This document shows positions 40,573 to 49,433 of a stretch of 64,000 bases of DNA, piece by piece. A program made the translations under genes and the position numbers. Under the pieces are notes generated by a model that saw nothing but the letters and a program-made list of their open reading frames with translations, was not told the origin of the DNA and did not search any database. The stretch's first letter is position 1. Each line of letters begins with the position of its first letter. This DNA is from Solobacterium sp. (GTDB lineage: Bacteria > Bacillota_I > Bacilli_A > Erysipelotrichales > Erysipelotrichaceae), in NCBI GenBank assembly GCA_017469885.1, contig JAFUFO010000014.1, forward strand, positions 53,294 through 117,293, in the 5' to 3' direction.

Positions 40573-42909
40573 ATGAATGAACGCATCGGACATCTGAAAG
40601 ACCGCATGCTGGGGGAGGAGCGCTTTGTCAGTATTGAACAGGCGCGCATCATCACAAGGGTCTATCAGGAAAATGAAGCCCGTTCAACTGCGAAGAAGCG
40701 GGCACTGGCACTCAAGACTGCGCTTGAGGAAATGGAAATTGCCATTGATCCGGAAGAACTCATCGTCGGTAACCGCACAAAAGGCGTGCGGGCCGGTGTG
40801 GTCTTTCCGGAGAGCGGCTGTTCATGGGTGGACAAAGAGTTTGAAGACCTTCCGACCCGGCCGCAGGACCGCTTTCAGGTAAACGAAGAAGACATCAGGG
40901 AATTCCGTGAAACGATCTATCCGTACTGGAAGACCCGCTCCATGGAAGAGGATATCCGCAACACGTACGGCAGTGAGATCGATGCGATCAGCCGGGTGGT
41001 CAAGATCAATCAGAAGGACCACGCCCAGGGACATATCTGTCCGGATGTGGAACGCTGGCTGTCGGTCGGTCCGGCCGCGCTGCGTCAGATCACAAAATCA
41101 CGCCTCTATCTCGACAAGGATGAGCGGCGCGAATTCTATGAATGCGTACTCCTGGTGCTGGATGGCGCAATTACCTTCATGCATCGATACGCAAAGCTCG
41201 CGGACCGGATGAGCACGGAGTATCCCGAACACCGTGAAACGCTGCGCATGGTGGCGGAAAACTGCCGGAACCTTGCGAGCCGGCCTGCTCAGACGTACTG
41301 GGAAGCACTGCAGTCCCTGTGGTTTCTGTTTGTGATCCTGCATATGGAAAGCAATGCCAGTTCCTTTTCACCGGGACGCATGGACCGGTATCTGATCCGG
41401 TACTACCGGGAAGATCTCAAACGCGGACTGATGGATGAAGCGCAGGCACTGGAACTCACGGAGTGTCTCTGGCTGAAGTTCAACCAGATCGTCTATCTGC
41501 GCAACCGCAACAGCGCAAAGTATTTCGCAGGATTTCCGATCGGCTTCAATATCGCCGTAGGCGGTGTGGACGCCGACGGCAATGATACGTACAACGAACT
41601 TTCCATGCTGTTCCTGCAGGCGCAGGAAGAGCTTGGACTTCCGCAGCCGAACCTTTCCGTGCGGCTGAATAAAAACTCTTCGCACGAACTCATGCAGAAG
41701 GCAATTCAGGTCGTATCCAAAGGAAGCGGTATGCCGCAGTTCTTCAATGATGAAGCGATCATCCGCACGATTCAGAATGATCTTGGCTTTACGGAAAGGG
41801 ATGCGAGAAACTATGCGATCGTCGGCTGTGTGGAACTGACCGGCTCAGGCAATACGCTGGGCTGGAGTGATGCGGCGATGTTCAACTTATGCAAGGCGCT
41901 CGAACTTGCCTGCAATCACGGCATCGACGAAATTACAGGCGCACAGCTGTGTGAAGACCGCGGCGGTCTTGATACCTATCAGTCCTATGAGGAACTGGAA
42001 AATGCACTGGCTTCGATCATCGACGAGTTTACTGACCGGATGATCAAAGCGGAGGACGTAGTGGAGAAAGCCCACCAGGATCATCTTCCGACCGCATTCC
42101 TGTCGTCGGTGGTCAATGACTGTCTGGACAAAGGCATGGATGTGACTGCCGGCGGTGCGCATTACAACCTCTCCGGCATTCAGATGATTCAGGTTGCCAA
42201 CCTGGCGGACTCCCTCGAGGCAATCAGGAAACTCGTCTTTGAAGAACATGAGATTTCCGGAAGTGAGCTGCTGGCTGCGCTGCGTGCAGATTTCAAAGGC
42301 TATGAACTGCTTCAGGCAAAGCTTCTGAACAAGGCTCCGAAATACGGCAATGACATCGAGGAAGTCGATGCCATCGGCGCAAAATGGGCCGAGTACTTCC
42401 GCGAAAAGATGAAGACCTATACCAACTACCGGGGCGGTCCGTACCACACCGGTATGTATACCGTCTCTGCCCATGTGCCGATGGGCGAAAATGTCGGTGC
42501 TTCCGCAGACGGACGGAATGCGGGCACACCGCTCGCGGACGGCGGAATGTCGCCTTCCTACGGAAGAGACATGGCCGGTCCCACCGCAGTCCTGAAGTCG
42601 GTTTCCCGGCTGCCGGATTCCCTCACCACAAACGGCGGACTGCTCAATATGAAGTTCCTGCCGGAATTCTTCGATACGGAAGAGGGCAGAAACAAGTTCG
42701 AGATGTTCTTACGGGCATTTGTGGATCTTGAGATTCCGCATATCCAGTTCAATGTTGTCCGCCAGCAGGACCTCATTGACGCAAAGGAACATCCGGATAA
42801 TTACCGTTCCCTGACGGTACGGGTTGCCGGTTATACGGCTTACTTTGTGGAACTCGACGGAACCCTCCAGGATGAGATCATCCGGAGAACGTCTTACCGT
42901 CAGATTTAA
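40573..42909 (+). CDS. Glycyl radical enzyme (pyruvate formate-lyase family)
   Basis: A 778-residue anaerobic radical enzyme. The radical loop RVAGYTAYFVELDG near the C-terminus holds Gly753 as the radical site. The active-site cysteine is in IVGCVELTGSG (Cys419, with Glu421 as general base), a Cys-x-Glu pattern shared by the dehydratase and lyase branch (glycerol dehydratase, choline lyase, hydroxyproline dehydratase and relatives). The class cannot be assigned from motifs alone. The start MNERIGHLKDRMLGEERFVS fits the family. The required radical SAM activase is not next to it, nor elsewhere in this window as a recognisable gene. The upstream GAGGGG site fits the ATG. Oxygen-sensitive, so it supports an anaerobic host. 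Confidence 0.9.
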   Translation: MNERIGHLKDRMLGEERFVSIEQARIITRVYQENEARSTAKKRALALKTALEEMEIAIDPEELIVGNRTKGVRAGVVFPESGCSWVDKEFEDLPTRPQDRFQVNEEDIREFRETIYPYWKTRSMEEDIRNTYGSEIDAISRVVKINQKDHAQGHICPDVERWLSVGPAALRQITKSRLYLDKDERREFYECVLLVLDGAITFMHRYAKLADRMSTEYPEHRETLRMVAENCRNLASRPAQTYWEALQSLWFLFVILHMESNASSFSPGRMDRYLIRYYREDLKRGLMDEAQALELTECLWLKFNQIVYLRNRNSAKYFAGFPIGFNIAVGGVDADGNDTYNELSMLFLQAQEELGLPQPNLSVRLNKNSSHELMQKAIQVVSKGSGMPQFFNDEAIIRTIQNDLGFTERDARNYAIVGCVELTGSGNTLGWSDAAMFNLCKALELACNHGIDEITGAQLCEDRGGLDTYQSYEELENALASIIDEFTDRMIKAEDVVEKAHQDHLPTAFLSSVVNDCLDKGMDVTAGGAHYNLSGIQMIQVANLADSLEAIRKLVFEEHEISGSELLAALRADFKGYELLQAKLLNKAPKYGNDIEEVDAIGAKWAEYFREKMKTYTNYRGGPYHTGMYTVSAHVPMGENVGASADGRNAGTPLADGGMSPSYGRDMAGPTAVLKSVSRLPDSLTTNGGLLNMKFLPEFFDTEEGRNKFEMFLRAFVDLEIPHIQFNVVRQQDLIDAKEHPDNYRSLTVRVAGYTAYFVELDGTLQDEIIRRTSYRQI

Positions 42910-42950
42910 CGACTGACTGAATACACCAGATTAGAAAGTGAACAACGATT

Positions 42951-43781
42951 ATGACAAAATACCTGTTTCTTGACATTGATTACACGCTCTACAGCCCGAA
43001 AGCCGGCTGTGTGCCTCCCTCGGCGCTTGAGGCAATTGCGGAAGCGCGTCAGAACGGACACAAAGTATTCCTCTGCACGGGCAGAAGCCTGGCGGAAGCC
43101 GCAGATTATCTGCGCTTTCCGGTCGACGGCTTCGTCTTTGCGAGCGGTGCCATGTGCTATGCGGAAGGACACCGCGTCTATGACCATCCGATCGATCCGG
43201 CAAGGATCAATGAAGTGACGGATCTGATCCGTTCCCTGAACATGGGTGTGCTGATCGGCGGCTCTGCGGGAGCGTATCTGGATGAGCAGTGCTATGAAGA
43301 GCTCAGCGGATATCTTTCCGGCGGCGAGGCTGACCCGAAGAAGCGCAAGGCGATCATGTTCGCAAACGGAATGTTTACCGAGAAACAGCGTCATCCGAAG
43401 GACCCGATCTACAAGCTCGGCGCAAGCCTGCCGCACGGCGGCTCCTTTGACGAACTGATTGAAAAACTGCCGGCACCGTTCAAGCTGATCGTAACGGTAA
43501 CTTCCCCGGACGGCGACTTTGCGGAGATCACCGACAGTTCGATCACCAAGTCCTCCGGCATCCGTGAGATTCTGAAGGTATACGGTGCGGATATGAAGGA
43601 TGCGGTCGGTATCGGCGACAGCGGAAATGATGTGGATATGATCGAAGCCTGCGGCCTTGGCATTGCGATGGGCAACGCTTATGAAGATGCCCGTAAGGCG
43701 GCAGACTGGATCACCACGGATATCGATGATGACGGCATCTATAATGCATTCGTGCATGCCGGTGTCATTGAGCGGAAATAA
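42951..43781 (+). CDS. HAD superfamily hydrolase, Cof type (second copy)
   Basis: A 276-residue cytoplasmic phosphatase. Motif I is FLDIDYTLYSPKAG; both aspartates are kept, but the usual glycine after them is tyrosine. Motif II is LCTGRSLAEAA, and motif IV is GIGDSGNDVDMIEACGLGIA near residue 222. The AMGNAYEDARKAADWITTDI segment is the typical end. It is related to the gene at 7263 but distant. The ATG at 42951 follows a weak site (GAAAGTG). It is 41 bases after the glycyl radical gene and four bases before ligA, so the three may be one operon. Confidence 0.9.
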   Translation: MTKYLFLDIDYTLYSPKAGCVPPSALEAIAEARQNGHKVFLCTGRSLAEAADYLRFPVDGFVFASGAMCYAEGHRVYDHPIDPARINEVTDLIRSLNMGVLIGGSAGAYLDEQCYEELSGYLSGGEADPKKRKAIMFANGMFTEKQRHPKDPIYKLGASLPHGGSFDELIEKLPAPFKLIVTVTSPDGDFAEITDSSITKSSGIREILKVYGADMKDAVGIGDSGNDVDMIEACGLGIAMGNAYEDARKAADWITTDIDDDGIYNAFVHAGVIERK

Positions 43782-43785
43782 AATT

Positions 43786-45762
43786 ATGAATGATGTCAAA
43801 GTAAAAGAAATGCGGGAGATGATCGATCGTCTCAACCATGCGTCCGACGCGTATTACAACGGTCTGCCGGAAGAGATGACCGACTTTGAATGGGATGCCC
43901 TGTTTGACAAGGTAAAGGCCCTGGAAGAAGAAACCGGGTTTTCCTTTCCGGACAGCCCGACGCAGAAAGTATCTTCCGATGATACCCAGGGACAGAAGGA
44001 GCCGCATGAGTTTGCGGCGCTTTCCCTTGCGAAAACCAAGAAACCGGAAGATCTCGTCAAATGGGCGGAAGGACGTCCGATCTGGATTTCCTGGAAGCTC
44101 GACGGTCTGACTCTGGTCGTAACGTATGACAACGGAAAACTTTCAAAGATCGTCACCCGCGGAGACGGCCATATCGGAACGAATATCACGCATCTGCGGG
44201 AAGGCATCCGCGGGATTCCGGAGCGCATTGATTATCCGGGTCATGCGGTGATCCGCGGCGAAGCGGTGATCTCCTATGCTGACTTCAATGCCTTTGTGCT
44301 GGAGTCCGGTGAAGACTATGCAAACCCGCGCAACTTAGCATCGGGTTCATTGACCCTCAAGGATGTGGAGGAAGTCAAAAAGCGTCACATCCACTGGGTT
44401 CCCTTTACACTTGTGCATCTCGATGAGCCGCTTGTTTCCTGGGGTGCACGCATGGACTGGCTCGATGCCCGCGGATTTACATCTGTGGAGCGGGAGCGCA
44501 TCGATCATCCGGATCTTGAATCCATCAATAAGGTGATCAATGCATGGACCGAAAAGGTCACCGGCAACATCAATCCCTATCCGGTAGACGGTCTTGTCAT
44601 CGGATATGATGATACGGATTATGCGTCCACCGGCAGTGTCACGGGTCATCATGCGACCCGGGCAGGCTATGCCTTCAAGTGGCAGGATGAAGCCGTGGAA
44701 TCGGTCCTGGATCACATTGAATGGAGCTGTGCGGCATCCACGATCACTCCGGTTGCGGTATTTGAACCGGTGGAGATCGAAGGCACAACGGTAAAACGTG
44801 CCAGCTTATGCAATATCAGTGAATGCGAGCGTCTTGGCATCGGGGGAAAGGGCACAACGCTTTCCGTGATCAAGGCGAACAAGATCATCCCGAAGGTCAT
44901 CCATGTCACAAAGACCGAAGGAAGCTTTGACATCCCGGCGGTATGTCCGGTCTGCGGCAGTGAGACGGCAGTCTCCGTCAGTGCACAGAGCGGAACGAAG
45001 ACCCTGAAATGTCAGAATCCGGCCTGCGCCGCGAAGCAGCTGAAGAAGTTCACCCGCTTTGTCTCCAAAGGCGGCATGGATATCGACGGCATCTCCGAAC
45101 AGACCCTCGACCGCTTTGTCAACGAAGGCTGGATCAGAGAATATGCGGACATCTATAAGCTTGCGGAACATCACGATGAGATCGCCGAACTGGACGGCTT
45201 TGGCGTAAAGAGTGCGGATAATCTCTCCGCCTCCATCGCAAAGGCACGGACCGTGCCGGATCACCGGGTCATCTTTGCGCTCTGTATTCCTCTGGTCGGA
45301 CCGGATGTCGCAAAGCGTCTGCTTAATGCATATCCATTTGAAGAACTGTTTGAGACCGCAAAGAATGCGGACGATCCGGAAATCTTCTCCGATCTCGACG
45401 GCATCGGTCCGGAAAAGAGCGCGGCCTTTGTGAACTGGGTAAAGGACGAAGAGAATCAGAAAATCGTGGAACATCTCCTGCAGGAAGTGCAGGTATCCCA
45501 TACGGAAACCGCACCGTCCGGCGCAAAATGCGAGGGACTGACATTTGTCGTGACAGGTGATGTGCATATCTATAAAAACCGGAATGAACTGAAGGCCTAC
45601 ATTGAATCACAGGGCGGCAAGGTGACCGGTTCGGTCTCGAAGAACACCTCTTTCCTCATCAATAACGATGTGACCAGCACGTCCGGCAAAAACCGGAAAG
45701 CGCAGGAGCTGAATATTCCGATTCTTTCGGAAGAGGCGTTCGTAGAGCGCTTTGCGTCTTAA
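43786..45762 (+). CDS. ligA: NAD-dependent DNA ligase LigA
   Basis: A 658-residue DNA ligase sealing nicks with NAD+. The catalytic lysine is in SWKLDGLTLVV (Lys104), with LSKIVTRGDGHIGTNIT and ANPRNLASGSL as following motifs. Four cysteines of the zinc finger lie near 387-410 (CPVCG and CQNPACA), helix-hairpin-helix repeats follow, and a BRCT domain ends the protein (LTFVVTGDVHIYKNRNELKA). The motif differs from the usual KIDG by a leucine, and the surrounding sequence is divergent, so this may be a second ligase rather than the main one; I cannot see the rest of the genome. The start at 43786 is supported by family alignment; the ribosome site is weak. Confidence 0.92.
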   Translation: MNDVKVKEMREMIDRLNHASDAYYNGLPEEMTDFEWDALFDKVKALEEETGFSFPDSPTQKVSSDDTQGQKEPHEFAALSLAKTKKPEDLVKWAEGRPIWISWKLDGLTLVVTYDNGKLSKIVTRGDGHIGTNITHLREGIRGIPERIDYPGHAVIRGEAVISYADFNAFVLESGEDYANPRNLASGSLTLKDVEEVKKRHIHWVPFTLVHLDEPLVSWGARMDWLDARGFTSVERERIDHPDLESINKVINAWTEKVTGNINPYPVDGLVIGYDDTDYASTGSVTGHHATRAGYAFKWQDEAVESVLDHIEWSCAASTITPVAVFEPVEIEGTTVKRASLCNISECERLGIGGKGTTLSVIKANKIIPKVIHVTKTEGSFDIPAVCPVCGSETAVSVSAQSGTKTLKCQNPACAAKQLKKFTRFVSKGGMDIDGISEQTLDRFVNEGWIREYADIYKLAEHHDEIAELDGFGVKSADNLSASIAKARTVPDHRVIFALCIPLVGPDVAKRLLNAYPFEELFETAKNADDPEIFSDLDGIGPEKSAAFVNWVKDEENQKIVEHLLQEVQVSHTETAPSGAKCEGLTFVVTGDVHIYKNRNELKAYIESQGGKVTGSVSKNTSFLINNDVTSTSGKNRKAQELNIPILSEEAFVERFAS

Positions 45763-45805
45763 ATTATAGTAAAAATACGATTCTCGATATAAAATATTAA
45801 ATACT

Positions 45806-46579
45806 ATGGCGACAAGTAAGAGTAAAACAACGAAAACAACGCATTCTGCCCGTCCTGCAGGGACGGCTCCCAGAAAGCGTAAAAAGACCTCAGGCAAACC
45901 GACCGTCGTATTCTGGGCCGCGCTTGTTCTCTTTCTCATACCGTTCCTGGTTCTCGGATACTTCATTGTCTCCGCAGCGCTCGACACCGGAAAGCCGGTG
46001 CTCGGCGAACGCTACAAGGATGACCATGATCCGGCGATCACAAAGTCGGATATCTCCAGCGTGGAATCTGCGGTAAAAGGGATCAGCGGCGTTGAGAAGG
46101 CAGATGTAAATCTTGCGACAGGAACACTGCGTGTCTATGCGGACATCAGTGACAGCGCAAATGCAGAGACGGCACAGAGCACCGCAAACCAGATCTTCAG
46201 CGCGGTAACCTCTGTTCTGAGTCAGGGCACCTACTTCACGCAGAACAACGGCATGAAGATGTATGACCTGGAGATCCATGTGTACAACCAGAACAAGGAT
46301 GAAGAGAACAACTTCGTCTATGTGATTGAGACACTGACCAGTTCCATGGAACAGCCGGTGGTACAGCTGGTAAGCGAACCGATCGATGCGGAGCTTGCGG
46401 AAAATCTGCGTCAGGCAGTTGAGAATCGAAACAATCCGACACCGACGCCGTCTGCCGATGAGCTGACGGTATCCGATGGTGATGTTGAGGCATTGCCGGA
46501 TGATACGGAACCCCAGCCGGAACAGTCTGCGGAAACAGGCGAAACAACGGAAGGCGGAACAGAAACAAACGCAGGATAA
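45806..46579 (+). CDS. Single-pass membrane protein with acidic tail, unknown function
   Basis: A 257-residue protein I do not recognise. Residues 1-33 are basic and lysine/threonine-rich. One membrane helix, VVFWAALVLFLIPFLVLGYF, lies at about 34-55. The extracellular domain (about 75-205) has an alternating pattern (VEKADVNLATGTLRVYADIS), and the last 45 residues are Pro, Thr and Glu rich. No ribosome site is visible; AT-rich TATAAAAT lies ten bases before the ATG, which could give a short or leaderless message. It shares the Thr/Pro/Glu linkers of the SH3 protein at 8172, suggesting that it spans the wall. Confidence 0.7.
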   Translation: MATSKSKTTKTTHSARPAGTAPRKRKKTSGKPTVVFWAALVLFLIPFLVLGYFIVSAALDTGKPVLGERYKDDHDPAITKSDISSVESAVKGISGVEKADVNLATGTLRVYADISDSANAETAQSTANQIFSAVTSVLSQGTYFTQNNGMKMYDLEIHVYNQNKDEENNFVYVIETLTSSMEQPVVQLVSEPIDAELAENLRQAVENRNNPTPTPSADELTVSDGDVEALPDDTEPQPEQSAETGETTEGGTETNAG

Positions 46580-46601
46580 GGCATGCATGGCATGCCTTTT
46601 T
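46579..46601 (+). terminator. Terminator after the membrane protein gene
   Basis: AAGGCATGC and GCATGCC form a stem around ATG, followed by TTTTT. Confidence 0.8.
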
Positions 46602-46616
46602 CGAGGAATAACAGTT

Positions 46617-47948
46617 ATGAAGAAGAATGATCTCTGGCAGGGAATATCAGAAGGCTATACCTATGACGGGGCTGGTGTCGTGCACTTCGGCGACCTCGTC
46701 TTTTTCGTGCCCGGACTGCTTGAAGGAGAAGAGGCAGAGCTCGGCGTTACCGCAATGAAAAAGAATTACGGCTATGCCCGCATCGCCAAGCTTCTGAAGA
46801 AATCGGAACACCGGGCTGTCCCGCAGTGCTCTGTGTACAGGCAGTGCGGCGGCTGCCAGCTGATGCATATGGACTATGAAGAACAGAAGCGCTTCAAGGA
46901 AAACAAGGTGAAGGGCGTCTTCCGTCAGAACGCAAAGATGGAAATTGAACCATTGCCTATCATTACCGGTGATCATGAGACTGCATACCGCAATAAAGTG
47001 CAGGTTCCGGTTCAGTACGATAAGGGACATGTGAAGATGGGATTCTACCGCGGTCATACCAATGAGATCGCGGAGTTTGACCGGTGTCTTGTTCAGACCG
47101 ATGCGTCCAATGAGATCGTGCAGTTCATGAAGAAAACACTGGAGGAACTGCGTATCGGCAGTATCTTCCGTCATGTGCTGATCAAACATGCCCACCGCAG
47201 CGGACAGATCATGGTCTGTTTTGTGGTGCGGGAATATCCGTTCCGTAATGCGGAGAATCTGGTAAAGAAACTGACTGCCGCATTCCCGGCAGTCCGATCC
47301 GTGACATGCATTGAAAACCGCCGGGAGGACAATGTCATCCTCGACGGAAAGGAAACCGTGCTGTACGGAGATCCGTACATTGAGGAACACCTCCTTGGCA
47401 GAACCTTCCGGATCAGCGCCCGCTCGTTTTATCAGATCAATCCGTATGCGACCGAGAAACTGTATGCGAAGGCAATTGAATATGCCGGACTCACCGGAAA
47501 CGAGACGGTCATCGATCTCTACTGCGGAACCGGCACGATCGGAATTCTCTGTGCGGGAAGCGCAAAAAAGGTATACGGAATTGAAATCGTTGCGGATGCG
47601 GTGAAGGATGCCCGCATCAATGCGAAGCTCAATGATATTTCAAATATCGACTTCTTTACTGCCGACGCAAAGGTCGGCGCAAAGCGTCTGATTGAAAACA
47701 AAATCAAGGCGGATGTCGTTATCGTGGATCCGCCGCGCAAGGGATGTTCTAAAGAAACTCTGGATGCGATCGTGACGATCGGACCGGAGCGGCTGGTGTA
47801 TGTCTCCTGTGATCCATCCACCCTGGCACGGGATGTGGCGTATCTGGATGAGAAGGGTTTCCGCCTTCAGAAGGTACAGCCGGTCGACATGTTTCCGCAT
47901 ACGAATCATGTTGAGACGGTAGTATTGATGTTAAGGAAAAATACATAA
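46617..47948 (+). CDS. rlmD: 23S rRNA (uracil-5-)-methyltransferase RlmD-like
   Basis: A 443-residue RNA m5U methyltransferase of the RlmD/TrmA family. Four cysteines for a 4Fe-4S cluster are present: Cys in PQCSVYRQCGGCQLM and a last one after the SAM domain's start. SAM motif I is VIDLYCGTGTIGI, then VDPPRKGCSKETL (the DPPR motif) and the catalytic YVSCDPSTLARDVAYL near residue 400. GAGGAATAA precedes the ATG at 46617. Several Bacillota carry more than one paralogue (RlmCD type), so the exact target uridine is not certain. It is separated from the previous gene by a terminator. Confidence 0.92.
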   Translation: MKKNDLWQGISEGYTYDGAGVVHFGDLVFFVPGLLEGEEAELGVTAMKKNYGYARIAKLLKKSEHRAVPQCSVYRQCGGCQLMHMDYEEQKRFKENKVKGVFRQNAKMEIEPLPIITGDHETAYRNKVQVPVQYDKGHVKMGFYRGHTNEIAEFDRCLVQTDASNEIVQFMKKTLEELRIGSIFRHVLIKHAHRSGQIMVCFVVREYPFRNAENLVKKLTAAFPAVRSVTCIENRREDNVILDGKETVLYGDPYIEEHLLGRTFRISARSFYQINPYATEKLYAKAIEYAGLTGNETVIDLYCGTGTIGILCAGSAKKVYGIEIVADAVKDARINAKLNDISNIDFFTADAKVGAKRLIENKIKADVVIVDPPRKGCSKETLDAIVTIGPERLVYVSCDPSTLARDVAYLDEKGFRLQKVQPVDMFPHTNHVETVVLMLRKNT

Positions 47949-48012
47949 AGCCGGCAAGAGTGTTTGAACTGGAAGATGGTGTCGGCAGTTATAGAAACAG
48001 GAGAAGATGAAG

Positions 48013-48987
48013 ATGTGTACAGCAGCAACTTATTATGCAAAGGATCATTATTTCGGACGCAATCTGGATCTGGAATTTTCTTATCACGAAGAGATCACTA
48101 TTGTGCCAAGAAACTATCCCTTTATCTTTTGCAAATGCGAGGGCATCAATCATCATTATGCAATGATCGGAACAGCGTTTGTTGTGGAGGGGTATCCGCT
48201 CTTCTATGATGCCGTAAATGAGAAAGGCCTTGGAATTGCTGGATTAAATTTTCCCGGGAACGCTGCTTATAAGGCAGAAGTTCCGGATGCGGACAATGTA
48301 GCACCATTTGAATTCATACCATGGATCCTCAGTCGCTGTGCCGATGTCGATGAGGCAAAGATACTTATTTCCCGGATGAATCCGGTAAATATAAGTTTTA
48401 GCCCGGAGCTTCCGTTAACGCCGTTGCATTGGATGATTGCGGATAAAAAAAGAACGATTGTAGTTGAACCTCTAAAAGATGGCATCAGAGTATACGATGA
48501 TCCGGTGGGGGTCATGACCAACAATCCAACCTTTGATCAGCAGATGTTTCATCTCAGCAATTATATGCATTTGTCAAATAAACCTGTGACAAATACTTTC
48601 GCCAAGGGTCTGGAGATTACGGAATACAGCCGTGGAATGGGCGCGATGGGAATGCCCGGTGATCTTTCCTCTGCATCAAGGTTTGTGAAGGCGGCGTTTA
48701 CCTGCATGAATTCAGTTTCCGGCAATTCGGAGGAGGAAAGTGTAAGCCAGTTTTTCCACATTCTGGGGTCCGTAGAGCAACAAAGAGGCTGTGTTTGTCT
48801 GGGCGAAGGAAAATATGAGATAACCGTATATTCTTCCTGCTGTAACATGGATCGGGGAATTTACTATTACAGAACATATGAGAATTCTCAGATTACAGCC
48901 GTAGATATGCACAAAGAGGCAACAGACGGAGAAGCATTGATTCGGTATCCGATGATCAAAGAACAGCAGATACGATATCAAAACTGA
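48013..48987 (+). CDS. bsh: Bile salt hydrolase (choloylglycine hydrolase)
   Basis: A 324-residue Ntn-hydrolase that cleaves the amide bond of glycine- or taurine-conjugated bile acids. The ATG at 48013 makes Cys2 the first residue after Met removal, as required for catalysis; CAGGAG lies nine bases upstream. An in-frame ATG at 48007 would bury the cysteine. Arg16 and Asp19 (FGRNLDLEFS), NEKGLGIAGLNFPGN, VMTNNPTFDQQ and EYSRGMGAMGMPGDLSS are the conserved active-site segments. Cytoplasmic, no signal peptide. GC is visibly lower here than in neighbours, and gene remnants follow, so it is probably acquired. Penicillin V acylases share the fold and cannot be ruled out. Confidence 0.9.
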   Translation: MCTAATYYAKDHYFGRNLDLEFSYHEEITIVPRNYPFIFCKCEGINHHYAMIGTAFVVEGYPLFYDAVNEKGLGIAGLNFPGNAAYKAEVPDADNVAPFEFIPWILSRCADVDEAKILISRMNPVNISFSPELPLTPLHWMIADKKRTIVVEPLKDGIRVYDDPVGVMTNNPTFDQQMFHLSNYMHLSNKPVTNTFAKGLEITEYSRGMGAMGMPGDLSSASRFVKAAFTCMNSVSGNSEEESVSQFFHILGSVEQQRGCVCLGEGKYEITVYSSCCNMDRGIYYYRTYENSQITAVDMHKEATDGEALIRYPMIKEQQIRYQN

Positions 48988-49433
48988 AATCAAGATATAT
49001 TTCAGTTTATAGATTTGTTCGGTATAACGACTTTTATCATAATTAATTCAGCTTTACCATTGACATTCATAGCAACGTCTCCAGGCACATCGAGACTATA
49101 GTGCTGGCCAGATGGATATCAGCAGCTTAAAACTGCAGCAGGTTGCTGCAGAAATTCAGGAGACGGCATCAGAAGAAAAACTGCAACAAGTTGTTGCAGA
49201 AATTCCATTCCCGGCGATATTCAGATTTATCCCTTGGGGACATCATATTGAGATAATCGCTAAATGCAAGGACTTGCATGAAGCTCTGTTTTACGTAAAA
49301 AGAACAATAGAACCGTGATGCATCTGAAACCGGAAATCCGGGTGATATTTGAATCTTCCGGATTTGATCAGATGCTTTGTATAAGAGATAAATAACGGCA
49401 GGTCGGAAACCTGCAGCTAAAGGGGGAATGAAG
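48988..49433 (+). other. AT-rich gap with gene remnants
   Basis: This 446-base stretch has low GC and no complete gene. It holds the nuclease fragment at 49112-49318. A minus-strand frame ending near 49009 reads like the C-terminus of a lost protein (SLDVPGDVAMNVNGKAELIM) but has no start. No terminator or tRNA is seen. Confidence 0.55.
49112..49318 (+). pseudogene. Fragment of a DUF1016/YhcG-type nuclease-domain protein
   Basis: A 68-codon frame. Its C-terminal half, PWGHHIEIIAKCKDLHEALFY, matches the conserved part of the DUF1016 N-terminal domain of YhcG-like PDDEXK nucleases, which are about 330-350 residues long. The start is abnormal, with repeated LQQVAAEI-like segments, and the nuclease domain is missing. 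No ribosome site fits. It is likely the remnant of a complete gene deleted around the acquired bile salt hydrolase. Confidence 0.5.

Noticed and set aside
48007..48012. Earlier ATG for bile salt hydrolase
   Set aside because: It would place two residues before the catalytic cysteine, which must become the N-terminus.
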